In this document: piece by piece, positions 54,787 to 62,712 of the stretch | Layout: each line of letters starts with the position of its first letter | Position numbering within the stretch: the first letter of the stretch is position 1 | DNA from: Psychromicrobium xiongbiense | GTDB taxonomy: Bacteria; Actinomycetota; Actinomycetes; Actinomycetales; Micrococcaceae | Length of the DNA stretch: 64,000 bases | Reading direction: 5' to 3' | NCBI RefSeq assembly: GCF_030271165.1 | Contig: NZ_JASSZH010000009.1 | Location: forward strand, 248,001 to 312,000 | Position numbers and translations under genes: made by a program | The notes under the pieces: generated by a model | Seen by the model: the letters and a program-made list of their open reading frames with translations, nothing else | Databases searched by the model: none | Told to the model about the DNA's origin: nothing

Positions 54787-55770
54787 TCATTTACCGTCGA
54801 AGAACTCTTTCGCATCCTCATCCACAACGCCCGCGGCGGGCCGTCCGGCAGCCGCGGGCGCAGCCGCAGCCTCGGATTCCGGGGCGGTCACTGTCGGCGC
54901 CTTGGTGCTCGGGGTGGCAGTCTCTTCCGATGCCGACTCGGCGTCGTCGTCCTCTGCCACGGCACTCGCGTTGTCGCCGTCCGGGACAATAAATCCGCGG
55001 TAAACCAGACCGGCCAGCGCCCCACCGATCAGCGGAGCGACCCAGAACAGCCAGAGCTGCGCGGGAGCATCAGGACCGGCAAAGAAGACGATGGCGGTGG
55101 AGCGTGCCGGGTTGAGGCTGCCGTTGGTCAGCGGAACCAGAACGCTGAGCAGGCCGGCCAGGCTCAGACCGACGGCGATCGGAGCAAGCGCCTTGTTCAC
55201 CGCGGGGCGGCCCACGGCCAGCACCACAGCAGCGAAGATCGCGGTGCCGATGATTTCGACCAGGCCTGCGGAGATGAGCGGCAGGTTGAACTGCGAGGCC
55301 TGCTCATAGCCGTTGGCCAGACCCTTGAACGTCGAGGTGATCGACGCGGAGCTGGTGCCGCCTGATTTGAAAACGGGCAAGGAATTCAGCACCACGAAAA
55401 GCACCAGGCCGGCAAACATGGCCCCTGCGGTCTGCACAACGATGTAGAAGATGGCCAGAAGCCACTTGATCCGGCCAGCGATGGCGGAGGCCACACTGAT
55501 CGCCGGGTTGAAGTGTCCACCGGAGACATGCCCGAAGGCGATGGCGCCCACGGTGACCGCGATGCCGAAGCCGATGCCTACCGGGACAGCCGCGCCTCCC
55601 TGCGAAGCAGACCAGAGCGCCATGCCCAGGCCGATAAAGACCAGGATGAAGGTTCCAAAGAATTCGGCGCCCAGTTTGGCGTACAGCGACGCTTCGCCGG
55701 GGGCGTCGTCCGTGCCCACAGACGTGGCGTCGGGCAGTTCATCGATGAGGGTGTCGGTGGCCTGAGCCAT
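54787..55770 (-). CDS. MIP-family channel (aquaporin/glycerol facilitator)
   Basis: A 327-residue membrane channel. A 27-residue acidic N-terminus, six helices and two half-helices with the NPA boxes SGGHFNPAIS near residue 90 and GSLNPARST near 220; the second has Arg after NPA as in all aquaporins. A C-terminal tail of about 70 residues is very rich in Ala, Glu, Asp, Pro and Thr. ATG 55770 has AAGGA 5 nt upstream. Selectivity for water or glycerol cannot be read with confidence here. Confidence 0.92.
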   Translation of the reverse strand: MAQATDTLIDELPDATSVGTDDAPGEASLYAKLGAEFFGTFILVFIGLGMALWSASQGGAAVPVGIGFGIAVTVGAIAFGHVSGGHFNPAISVASAIAGRIKWLLAIFYIVVQTAGAMFAGLVLFVVLNSLPVFKSGGTSSASITSTFKGLANGYEQASQFNLPLISAGLVEIIGTAIFAAVVLAVGRPAVNKALAPIAVGLSLAGLLSVLVPLTNGSLNPARSTAIVFFAGPDAPAQLWLFWVAPLIGGALAGLVYRGFIVPDGDNASAVAEDDDAESASEETATPSTKAPTVTAPESEAAAAPAAAGRPAAGVVDEDAKEFFDGK

Positions 55771-55873
55771 GGAAATCCTTCGTTTGGAGGGAGGGGTGTC
55801 GGTCTCCACTGTACCGGCTGGGCCTGAGCGAGTGGGGACCACCGGTCATCATGGGACATTCCTGAGCACTTCC

Positions 55874-56230
55874 TCAGGACACCACGGACAGCATGGCGCT
55901 CAGGGCCATGGCCAGGACCGCCAGGGTCAGCGCCAGCGGGAGCCAGGCGGGGGCAGCCAGCGCCTCGCGGGCGGACTGGCTGGAGGAACCGGCTGCCGCA
56001 GGCGCCCGCAGCTGGGTCTTTCGTTTCCAGGCACACCAGATGATGACAGCGGTTGCGAGGCCTGCGATCAGGGCGGCGATCGCCGTCATCGTCAGTTTCA
56101 GAGTGGCGGTGTGCGGGGCGAGTGATAAGAGCCAGGAGCGGAGCAACAGGGCATCGGCCACCGAGACAGCCATCATGGAGCGCCACCAGGCAAGGGAGGT
56201 GCGTTCGGGTTGCAGACCAGGATCGCGCAT
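55874..56230 (-). CDS. DUF202 family membrane protein, second copy
   Basis: A 118-residue protein with three helices and the DUF202 N-terminal motif MRDPGLQPERTSLAWWRSMM. ATG 56230 lacks a clear ribosome site; a TTG at 56248 overlapping the preceding stop (TTGA) would add six residues and couple the two genes. Paired DUF202 genes are common in actinobacteria; function is unknown. Confidence 0.8.
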   Translation of the reverse strand: MRDPGLQPERTSLAWWRSMMAVSVADALLLRSWLLSLAPHTATLKLTMTAIAALIAGLATAVIIWCAWKRKTQLRAPAAAGSSSQSAREALAAPAWLPLALTLAVLAMALSAMLSVVS

Positions 56231-56244
56231 CTGGATCTGCCCGG

Positions 56245-56598
56245 TCAACGCAGGATGATCAGGGCGGCGAAAACCAGCGCGGCGAGCGCCACCAGGGTGG
56301 TCAGGCCCAGCAGCATCCAGGAATGCGGAAGCTCCTGGTGGTTGCGCATGGCGCGTTCCTGGGCCGCCCACCGCCGGTAGGCGACGGTGGCCAGCAGCGC
56401 GCCGAGTGCAGCCAGCACCACGCAAAGGATCACTCGCACCGCCGGTTGAGCCACCGCTGGTGCCAACTGGTCGAAGGCGATCGATCCGGCCAGCAGGGCC
56501 AGCGCCGTGCGGATCCAGGCGAGGAACGTACGTTCGTTGGCGAGGGAGAACCTATAGTCAGGCCGCTCTCCCTCGCGCCGCCAGGCGGGTTCGCGCAT
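56245..56598 (-). CDS. DUF202 (YidH-like) family membrane protein, first copy
   Basis: A 117-residue inner-membrane protein with three predicted helices (about 28-48, 55-75, 92-114). The DUF202 signature FSLANERTFLAWIRTALALL follows a charged N-terminus of 15 residues. It is directly followed by a second DUF202 gene on the same strand, so the two may form a hetero-oligomer. Function is unknown. Confidence 0.88.
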   Translation of the reverse strand: MREPAWRREGERPDYRFSLANERTFLAWIRTALALLAGSIAFDQLAPAVAQPAVRVILCVVLAALGALLATVAYRRWAAQERAMRNHQELPHSWMLLGLTTLVALAALVFAALIILR

Positions 56599-56708
56599 CG
56601 GATGCTCGCTTCTGTGATTCCGTGACCGGTCAGGGACGATTGTATGACCACTGTGCCCCTGCGCTTCCCCGTCCATCTTAGGAGACTCCAGCAGATAGAT
56701 TAGGACTC

Positions 56709-57848
56709 ATGCTGAACCCTGCCGCACAGGCCGACTCCGTGGCTGCCGCCAAATCCGTCGTCGACCCCGGTGTCCCCTCTTTTGCCAGCCGGGTGCGCGG
56801 ATCCCTGCTGGGCGGTGCGTTGGGCGATGCCTTCGGCTATCTGGTCGAGTTCGATGATCTGGCCTCGATCAGACGGCAGTACGGGCCGATCGGGTTGTTC
56901 GACCTGAGTCAGGCATCCGGTACCGCGCATTTTTCCGACGACACCCAGATGACCCTCTACACGGTGGATGGCCTGACCGAGGTGCTGGAATGGGCGCGCC
57001 AGGGCGTGGCCGCTGATCCGACCGCCTGCCTCTGGCTGGCCTATCTCCGCTGGCTGGCGACCCAAGGCGAGCAACCCGACGCCGGAGCGCCCTCGCCACT
57101 CCCCCGGTGGATCGATTCCCAGGAGGTGCTGCGGCATCGTCGGCATCCCGGTAACGCCTGTCTGAGCGGGCTGCGCAGCGCGGAGATGGGCAGCCCGTCG
57201 CGCCCGGTCAATCCGAACTCCAAGGGCTGTGGGACCGTCATGAGATCGGCACCCTTTGGCCTGCTGCCCATGCTGGAACCGGTGGAGACCGTCCAGTGGA
57301 CCACGATGGCGGCGGCGCTGACTCACGGTCATCCGGCGGCCTGGCAGTCCTCAGCGGCGTTCGCCCTGCTAATCCGCGCCCTCTCGGTGGAAACTCTTCC
57401 CCTGTCCGGGGCGCTCGTCACTGCCATCGACTATCTGCACGGTCAGACCATCGATGCCGCGGTGCGTGAGCGCTGGGATGCTGCACTGCAGGCTGCTGAC
57501 GCTGGACGCCCCGATCAGGGCCAGTCGATGGACCCGGAGCAGCTCTGTAATCTCCTGGGTGAGGGCTGGGTGGCTGAGGAAGCACTGGCCATCGCGGTTT
57601 ATGCCGTTGTGGTGACCCGCGATGCCGTGGACCCGGTGGGCCATTTCCTGGCAGCGATGCGGATCGCGGCCAATCATCGCGGTGACTCTGACTCCACGGC
57701 GTCGATTGCCGGAAACATCCTGGGCGCGCTCTACGGCGAGGAAGCTCTGCCCTGGGGCTGGCTCCAGGCTGCCGAGGCACCGGATCTGATTCGGACCCTG
57801 GCCGATCGATTCATCGAGCTGGCCGACGTGAACCCAAGCCAAGAATAA
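56709..57848 (+). CDS. ADP-ribosylglycohydrolase family protein
   Basis: A 379-residue ARH-fold hydrolase that removes ADP-ribose from proteins or small molecules. The metal motifs are present: GSLLGGALGDAFGYLVEFDD near residue 32, FSDDTQMTLYT near 75, NPNSKGCGTVMRSAPFG near 170 and the C-terminal GDSDSTASIAGNILGALYG near 325, with the two catalytic Asp/Ser-Thr clusters. GATTAG about 10-15 nt before the ATG may be a -10, suggesting a short leader. No toxin-like ADP-ribosyltransferase is next to it, so it is a stand-alone hydrolase. Confidence 0.92.
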   Translation: MLNPAAQADSVAAAKSVVDPGVPSFASRVRGSLLGGALGDAFGYLVEFDDLASIRRQYGPIGLFDLSQASGTAHFSDDTQMTLYTVDGLTEVLEWARQGVAADPTACLWLAYLRWLATQGEQPDAGAPSPLPRWIDSQEVLRHRRHPGNACLSGLRSAEMGSPSRPVNPNSKGCGTVMRSAPFGLLPMLEPVETVQWTTMAAALTHGHPAAWQSSAAFALLIRALSVETLPLSGALVTAIDYLHGQTIDAAVRERWDAALQAADAGRPDQGQSMDPEQLCNLLGEGWVAEEALAIAVYAVVVTRDAVDPVGHFLAAMRIAANHRGDSDSTASIAGNILGALYGEEALPWGWLQAAEAPDLIRTLADRFIELADVNPSQE

Positions 57849-57873
57849 GTCAGCTGAGTCAGCGGCCCATGGG

Positions 57874-58437
57874 TCACAGGCCCAAGACGGACCGGAAAGT
57901 CACCTGATTGCAGGCTTCACACACTGAAGCCGGAATGACGCCGCGCCGCTGCAGGAAGCCGAAGATCACACAGCCCAGGCAGAAACCCAGCAAAGATTCC
58001 AGCGCAGCGGCGATGATCAGCAGGATCACCAGCCCCCAGGCCAGCAACGGGGCACCCACAAAGTAGGCAACGACGGCGGCCACCGTCATGACGGCCCCCA
58101 TCCCCTGGGCGAAGCGCTTGGGCGGCCCGGGCACCAGCTTGGGTGCACCCAGCCGAGGGGCCAGGACCTTAGTGGAGAGCAGGGCGAACGGCGAGTAGCG
58201 CGGCCCAAACAGAACGCGAAGCAGGAAGCCGATAGCGAGTAGCACCAGCCCGGGAGCCCAGGCCGTCAGCACGGTGATGACGGCCAGCACGACCACCAGG
58301 CCGGCCGTAATCCGGGCAGCGTATTCGTTCACCGGGTTCGGGAAGGCGAAGACCCGGCGCGCCAGTGAGGGGCGTACGCTCACCAGCGGGTTCTCCGCCA
58401 GCGAGGCGGCCTGTTGGGGTTCGAAAAGTGGGGCCAT
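57874..58437 (-). CDS. DUF4395 family membrane protein
   Basis: A 187-residue membrane protein with about four helices (48-66, 68-82, 118-135, 137-158). The N-terminal segment VFAFPNPVNEYAARITAGLV and the C-terminal Cys-containing GFCLGCVIFGFLQRRG fit the DUF4395 family, members of which are often next to thiosulfate sulfurtransferase or thioredoxin genes. Three Cys near the end (GFCLGC, VCEAC) could be redox-active. ATG 58437 was chosen; GTG 58443 is equally possible. Function unknown. Confidence 0.85.
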   Translation of the reverse strand: MAPLFEPQQAASLAENPLVSVRPSLARRVFAFPNPVNEYAARITAGLVVVLAVITVLTAWAPGLVLLAIGFLLRVLFGPRYSPFALLSTKVLAPRLGAPKLVPGPPKRFAQGMGAVMTVAAVVAYFVGAPLLAWGLVILLIIAAALESLLGFCLGCVIFGFLQRRGVIPASVCEACNQVTFRSVLGL

Positions 58438-58640
58438 TCTCACAGGCTAGGCCTGCTCTGGGGGCAGCCGTAATGTTTGTGTCGAACTAAGTCCGGATCC
58501 GCCGTCCCGGCAAAATCGCGGGTTGGGCTGTTTCCACGCATATCAGCTATAGCGTCACCTGACCTTTCGTTCGCAAGACCACCCCGTCTCCCGGCCCGCC
58601 CCGGACCGATGATCTGAATCAGGTATCCCGCCTCGGAAGC
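58438..58640. other. Intergenic region without recognised features
   Basis: I see no gene, clear terminator or RNA here. It separates the core chromosome block from the 100-bp palindromic repeat and the accessory patch. Confidence 0.6.
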
Positions 58641-58740
58641 GTCAAGGTATGAGGCACTTACCGTCCGATGCCGCCAGAAGATCCTTGAATTCTTGGGGTC
58701 TTTAGGTGCACGATGCCCAGTAAGTGCTTAAAACTTTGAC
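58641..58740. repeat. 100-bp palindromic dispersed repeat, copy 2 (inverted)
   Basis: Begins GTCAAGGTATGAGGCACTTA and ends AAGTGCTTAAAACTTTGAC; the last 20 nt are identical to the end of copy 1 at 18626-18645. The reverse complement agrees with copy 1 at 77 of 100 positions over the full length without gaps. It stands at the left edge of the A+T-richer patch 58.7-60.9 kb. No target duplication was found. Confidence 0.85.
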
Positions 58741-58799
58741 AGGCCGCTCGCCTCTTGCGGCAACATGAAGCCCCGGATATGAATCGAGGTCTGTTGTTC

Positions 58800-59048
58800 A
58801 TGGCAACAAGTTCGCCGATGACGACGGCTGTGGTGACATCCTGGGATGGGCCAACGGGTACTGGAACCTTGAGGGCCGAGGGGTATGACGCTCCTGTATG
58901 GGTGCTTTGGGTCGTGATCGAAGCACCCGGATTTCGAGCGCTCACAGTAGGTGCTTCGGTCCAAGCCCAGATTGAGGAGGCACGCGAAGCGAAGGAGTAC
59001 GGCTTCACGCTGCAAGCACGGCGAGTAGTCGCTGATCCAACAGAATAG
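58800..59048 (+). CDS. Small protein with cold-shock-like C-terminal half
   Basis: An 82-residue protein. I do not recognise the family with certainty, but GTGTLRAEGYDAPVWVLWVV, then GFRALTVGASVQAQIEEA, follow the spacing of the cold-shock domain (VFVH...GFRSLxEGxxVxFxV), while the RNA-binding aromatic motifs are not conserved. ATG 58800 was chosen for GAGG about 11 nt upstream; ATG 58779 is in frame. It is 11 nt before a secreted-protein gene fragment and lies directly after the palindromic repeat. Confidence 0.55.
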   Translation: MATSSPMTTAVVTSWDGPTGTGTLRAEGYDAPVWVLWVVIEAPGFRALTVGASVQAQIEEAREAKEYGFTLQARRVVADPTE

Positions 59049-59059
59049 GGAGAATTTTC

Positions 59060-59229
59060 ATGAAAGGACTCCTGAGATTAGTTTGTTTTCCGGTTGCATT
59101 GCTGATGCTCATCATGCCCTCTAGTATCGCTTCAGCCGATACCATCTTCGGTGAGAAAACATTCAATCCGCATGATGTGACATTTGCGATCGGTGACGCA
59201 AACACGTCGTTCGATGCTCAGGTGTATTA
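59060..59229 (+). pseudogene. Truncated secreted-protein gene
   Basis: GGGAG lies 9 nt before an ATG that starts MKGLLRLVCFPVALLMLIMP, a good signal peptide with cleavage after SIASA, followed by DTIFGEKTFNPHDVTFAIGD and about 15 more residues. From about 59230 the DNA becomes the 3' end of an IS5-type transposase gene in another frame, and the original frame stops at 59269. Only the N-terminal 55-60 residues survive. The lost product cannot be named; it was exported. Confidence 0.75.
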
Positions 59230-59525
59230 CCAGCCGCTACGACTCAGGCAAAACCTTCGAACTCCTTGAGGAACTCGGCTGCACACCGGAAGTCGCTTCC
59301 AAGGGCAAACCCGCGCTGATCCAAGTCGGTAAACGCTGGGTCGTGGAACGCACCAGCTCCTGGCACAACCGAGGATTCACGAAACTCGCGATCTGCACCG
59401 AACGACGCACCACCGTGATCAACGCATTCATCGCACTCGCCAACGCAATCATCATCACCCGACGACTCATCCGTGAAGCCTGGACCACACACCACTGGGA
59501 CACCCACCCCACACACCGACTCTAA
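59230..59525 (+). pseudogene. IS5-family transposase remnant, C-terminal part
   Basis: Codes for the last 98 residues: YDSGKTFELLEELGCTPEVA, then GKRWVVERTSSWHNRGFTKL and the C-terminal LIREAWTTHHWDTHPTHRL. The W-V-V-E-R-T-x-S-W motif and following RR segment are diagnostic of the DDE catalytic Glu region of IS5-group transposases. The 5' two-thirds, including the DD residues, are missing and no left end is seen, so it is not mobile. Its right end should lie shortly after the stop at 59525. Confidence 0.85.
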
Positions 59526-59768
59526 CCTAACGACGGAACCCCTAAGATCGCTCAACTGATCTATTGTGTTCCCCTGCTTGCGGTAGTAGCGTTGCCGTCA
59601 TCTTCATCCATATCTGATTCTTAGTTCAGCTTCCGATAAAAATGAAACTTTTTTGCAAACTCCGATTTCGACCCGAGTTGGGTTTTCTGAAGCAATTGGG
59701 TTCGATCAAAAGAATTGACAAGGAATGTTTTCATGGCATGAAAAGTAGCACCGAAAATTCCGCTAGTA
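59526..59768. other. A+T-rich intergenic region
   Basis: 243 bp, clearly poorer in G+C than the neighbours. It contains a possible IS right end (CGACGGAACCCC, 59531), the likely promoter of the metalloprotease gene and AAGGA (59720) followed 8 nt later by ATG GCA TGA, a start that is aborted after two codons. Confidence 0.6.
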
Positions 59769-60314
59769 GTGAGATCACTTGCGATCGGGTTAGTGATGGT
59801 TGTCATTTCCGCACTGGGCATAAGTCCTGCCGGAGCTTATAGCCTGGAGGGGCTCCGCTGGGACAACACGCCAACCAGTGGGTGTTGTGCCGGCATCAAT
59901 GTGCAGTGCCAGTCGGCTATGGCCTTCATTGATATTGCTGGCTGGGACAACGCACGGTGGACCTGGAATGCCAGCCCGGCAAATGTGACTTTATACAACG
60001 GAAGCGGCGCCCTGACAGTGGATGATGTTTCGCACGACACTGTCGGCTGGGATGGAATTACCTACTATGCTGGCGTGTGGTGTTCGACGGGAACATACTT
60101 CCAGTATGCAAGTCTGTATCTGAACTATTACTATACCCGCAACTACTCCGCTGCCACCATTCAAGGCGTCGCTGCACATGAATTGGGACACGCGATTGGT
60201 CTTGCCCACACCGATGGTTGCGTCTTAATGACCCCCTATACCAACACCCGGGACAGCTGCGGTATATATGGGCCGTATCAGGACGACGTAAACGGCGTCA
60301 ACGCACTTTACTGA
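59769..60314 (+). CDS. Secreted matrixin-like zinc metalloprotease
   Basis: An exported protease of 181 residues. Signal peptide MRSLAIGLVMVVISALGISP ending AGA; the zinc site HELGHAIGLAH (HExxHxxGxxH) lies near residue 138 and CVLMTPY supplies the Met-turn. Several Cys (GCCAGINVQC, GVWCST, DGCV, DSCG) suggest disulfides. No propeptide cysteine switch is seen, so it is a compact metzincin. The start is awkward: this GTG has no ribosome site, while the only AAGGA-preceded ATG (59733) is in the same frame but meets TGA after two codons. Composition and position mark it as acquired. Confidence 0.85.
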   Translation: MRSLAIGLVMVVISALGISPAGAYSLEGLRWDNTPTSGCCAGINVQCQSAMAFIDIAGWDNARWTWNASPANVTLYNGSGALTVDDVSHDTVGWDGITYYAGVWCSTGTYFQYASLYLNYYYTRNYSAATIQGVAAHELGHAIGLAHTDGCVLMTPYTNTRDSCGIYGPYQDDVNGVNALY

Positions 60315-60345
60315 CAGATTCGATCAGAGAGGTTGATGGAGCCCC

Positions 60346-60912
60346 GTGAGAAATCCTACCCTTCCGATGCGGATAGCTTACTTCTTCATTTCGGCAGTAG
60401 TTTCACTCACCGTGATTGTTGCAGTCACGGGATGCTCCATCTCCCCAAGCGCATCCCAACCCACGGTGAACATGGATGCCAGCTGGGCAGAGGGCTACAA
60501 CACGCTGGCAGGCCTCAAGGCACACAGCGCCGTCGCAGTCCAGGGAACCTTCACGAAGGTAGTCGGGCAATCGAACCTGAAGTCATTCCCCATCACAGAT
60601 TTCGAATTTACTGTGGGCATCGTGATCAATGATCCGGGTCATCTGGCATCCGTGGGGTCCAAGCTGACCATCCGACAGACTGGTGGGACGGTGGGAGGGG
60701 CCATCCATCAGATTTCTGATGACCCTCTGTTCAAGCTGTCCGAGAATGCGGTGCTATTCCTCAAACAACCTGAGCCAGGAATATTCTTCGTCCTGGGCGG
60801 ACCCTCCGGAAGATTCAAGGTTTCCAACGGAACAGTCACCCCGTTTGCCCCGAACGGTGCCAAGTTCAATGGGTCACTGACCGACTTCGGCGTGGCGGTG
60901 AAGAATTCCTGA
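60346..60912 (+). CDS. Hypothetical lipoprotein
   Basis: A 188-residue lipoprotein of unknown function. N-terminal signal with lipobox VIVAVTGCS (Cys near 30), then a mature region with ASWAEGYNTLAGLKAHSAVA, repeated glycine turns (GGTVGG, GGPSGRFKV) and no enzymatic motif; a small beta-rich domain is likely. The GTG start has GGAG 4 nt upstream. It lies 31 nt after the metalloprotease on the same strand and is probably cotranscribed; it could be a surface partner or inhibitor, which is speculation. Confidence 0.75.
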   Translation: MRNPTLPMRIAYFFISAVVSLTVIVAVTGCSISPSASQPTVNMDASWAEGYNTLAGLKAHSAVAVQGTFTKVVGQSNLKSFPITDFEFTVGIVINDPGHLASVGSKLTIRQTGGTVGGAIHQISDDPLFKLSENAVLFLKQPEPGIFFVLGGPSGRFKVSNGTVTPFAPNGAKFNGSLTDFGVAVKNS

Positions 60913-60955
60913 CCACCGATGACTCGCCGCTGGCAACGTCCGCTGATCCGGAGCG

Positions 60956-61951
60956 CTAGCCGATCATCTGCATGAACTCTCCCTCAGAGAGCACCTCGAT
61001 CCTCTGCCCTTTACGGTGCAGATCCAGCACACGTTTGGCCTTGGCGCTGAGTCGGGAGCTCCGGATGGTGCCGCTGCGCAGATCCGCTGCAATGAACCCG
61101 TCCCCCACCACCAGAACCGTGGTGCTCCGGGTGACGTAGCTGGCCGGCTGGGCACCCCGGGCGGCGGCGCGGGCCTTCGCCGTTTCCCGCGGGATCTGCA
61201 GCTTGCCGGTGAACACCACAATCTGGCCGTACAGAGGATGATTGCGGTCCGCGTGCAGATTCGGCATCGGATTTACGCCCTCCTCCGGCCAGGGAAGCCA
61301 GTCCCCAGCCGCCCGCCCAGTTGCCGGTGCCGCCGCACCGGTCTGACCTGGCGGCATCGGCCGGGCATCTGGGCGCGGTTCCGCTGGTTCCTGCCGGGGC
61401 TGGCGCAGTTTCAGCGTGTCGTAGACTTCCGCAACACTGCGAGCGCCATGACGGGCAGCAATGTCGATCATGATCCCAGCGCAGGCCCGCGCATCCTCAA
61501 TGGCGTCGTGATGGTTGACCAGTTCAACCCCTGCCGCATCCGCCACGAAGGGCAGCGAATAGGACGGCAAATCGTAGCTGCGCCGCGCCAGAATCACGGT
61601 GCAGCCGTACTGGTAGGCCGGGACCGCAGCGCCGGAGACTTCCAGGCCCGCCCGGATCACTCCGGTATCAAAGGCCGCGTTATGAGCTACCACCACGTCG
61701 TCGCCCCAGAACTGCTGAATCTGCGGGAAGAGCTCGGCAAAGCGTGGCTGCTGAGCCACCTGATCTTCGGTGACGCCGTGGATATCGACGTTGCGAGGGT
61801 CAAAATGGTCATAGCCCACCGGTGGCCTCATGAGCCAGAATGCCTCGTCCACAATCCGGCCATCGCGCACTCGGGTGAGCCCCACCGCGCAGGGTGAGCC
61901 GCGGAAGCCGTTGGCTGTTTCGAAATCGACGGCGGTGAAATTCAGGGGCAC
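60956..61951 (-). CDS. DnaQ-like 3'-5' exonuclease with BRCT domain
   Basis: A 331-residue protein. Exonuclease domain (1-165): Exo I FTAVDFETANGF, Exo II VVAHNAAFDTGV, Exo III HHDAIEDARACAG, the DEDDh class. A linker rich in Pro/Arg follows, then a BRCT domain (about 240-330; GQIVVFTGKLQIPRETAKAR, VTRSTTVLVVGD). The combination is known in actinobacteria as a DNA polymerase III epsilon-like exonuclease, likely in repair rather than replication. The start is GTG 61949-61951 with only a weak ribosome site. Confidence 0.92.
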   Translation of the reverse strand: MPLNFTAVDFETANGFRGSPCAVGLTRVRDGRIVDEAFWLMRPPVGYDHFDPRNVDIHGVTEDQVAQQPRFAELFPQIQQFWGDDVVVAHNAAFDTGVIRAGLEVSGAAVPAYQYGCTVILARRSYDLPSYSLPFVADAAGVELVNHHDAIEDARACAGIMIDIAARHGARSVAEVYDTLKLRQPRQEPAEPRPDARPMPPGQTGAAAPATGRAAGDWLPWPEEGVNPMPNLHADRNHPLYGQIVVFTGKLQIPRETAKARAAARGAQPASYVTRSTTVLVVGDGFIAADLRSGTIRSSRLSAKAKRVLDLHRKGQRIEVLSEGEFMQMIG

Positions 61952-62022
61952 CGGTCCAGCGTAGCGCCGAGGCCCGACACTTCATTTCCGGCCGCAAGGA
62001 GCGCCTGCCCCCTGACTCTCCG

Positions 62023-62712
62023 TCAGGGCGTCGCCCGCCGCAGGGTCAGATATGAGGTAACTGCCAGCACCACGCACAGGCCCAGTGCCAGAGCCGCCAC
62101 GGAAAGATTCGTCAGAGGCGCAAACCAGCTGTAGAAGGCCAGCCACCAGTTCTGCCAGACCAGTACAGCCACCAGGGCCAGGATGATCACGGCAAATCCG
62201 ATAAGAAGAATCAGCAGACCGGTCATGTGCCAGCGTTTGTAGATAGTGGCGCACCAGAAACCCAGAAGGAACAGAAACATCGTGGCGGCGAAGAAGAACA
62301 GCACCACCGCAAACCAGGGCCCGTCAGAAACCCAGGGGAAGGAGAACATATGGCCTTGCAGACCCCAGCCGTTCGTAGCGGACTCCACCAGGCCCAGCCC
62401 CCAATATAACAAGGCCATGATGAGGGACAACGCTGAAAACAGCGCCATGGTACCCAGGAAATAGCTCCGCCGACTCACGCTCATTCCCTGCGAAAACGGA
62501 AAGGTCAAGGTGAGCGCCTGAATGCCCAGGCCGAAAAAATACCACAGTGGTGCCTGCCCTGCACCCGAGGGTTTGAAGCCTTCCGAGTTGGGGATCAGTC
62601 CAAAGATCGCCAGGCTGAGCGCAAAACACAGGGTCAGCATGACGGCCGGAATGCCCAAAAAGGTCCATTTATTGAGGAGTTGCATTTTTGCGACGCTGAC
62701 GATGCGGTTCAT
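62023..62712 (-). CDS. ABC transporter permease, YtrC/D-like
   Basis: A 229-residue membrane protein with six hydrophobic segments (about 15-38, 50-70, 78-100, 122-145, 150-180, 195-220). No catalytic motif. It overlaps the ATPase gene by 4 nt (ATGA), forming an ABC module with it. The substrate is unknown; related GntR(YtrA)-linked transporters respond to cell-wall antibiotics or are used in stationary phase. Confidence 0.85.
   Translation of the reverse strand: MNRIVSVAKMQLLNKWTFLGIPAVMLTLCFALSLAIFGLIPNSEGFKPSGAGQAPLWYFFGLGIQALTLTFPFSQGMSVSRRSYFLGTMALFSALSLIMALLYWGLGLVESATNGWGLQGHMFSFPWVSDGPWFAVVLFFFAATMFLFLLGFWCATIYKRWHMTGLLILLIGFAVIILALVAVLVWQNWWLAFYSWFAPLTNLSVAALALGLCVVLAVTSYLTLRRATP

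Noticed and set aside
59244-59555. 103-codon frame opposite the IS remnant
   Set aside because: The plus-strand frame has the IS5 transposase W-V-V-E-R-T motif; the minus frame has nothing recognisable.
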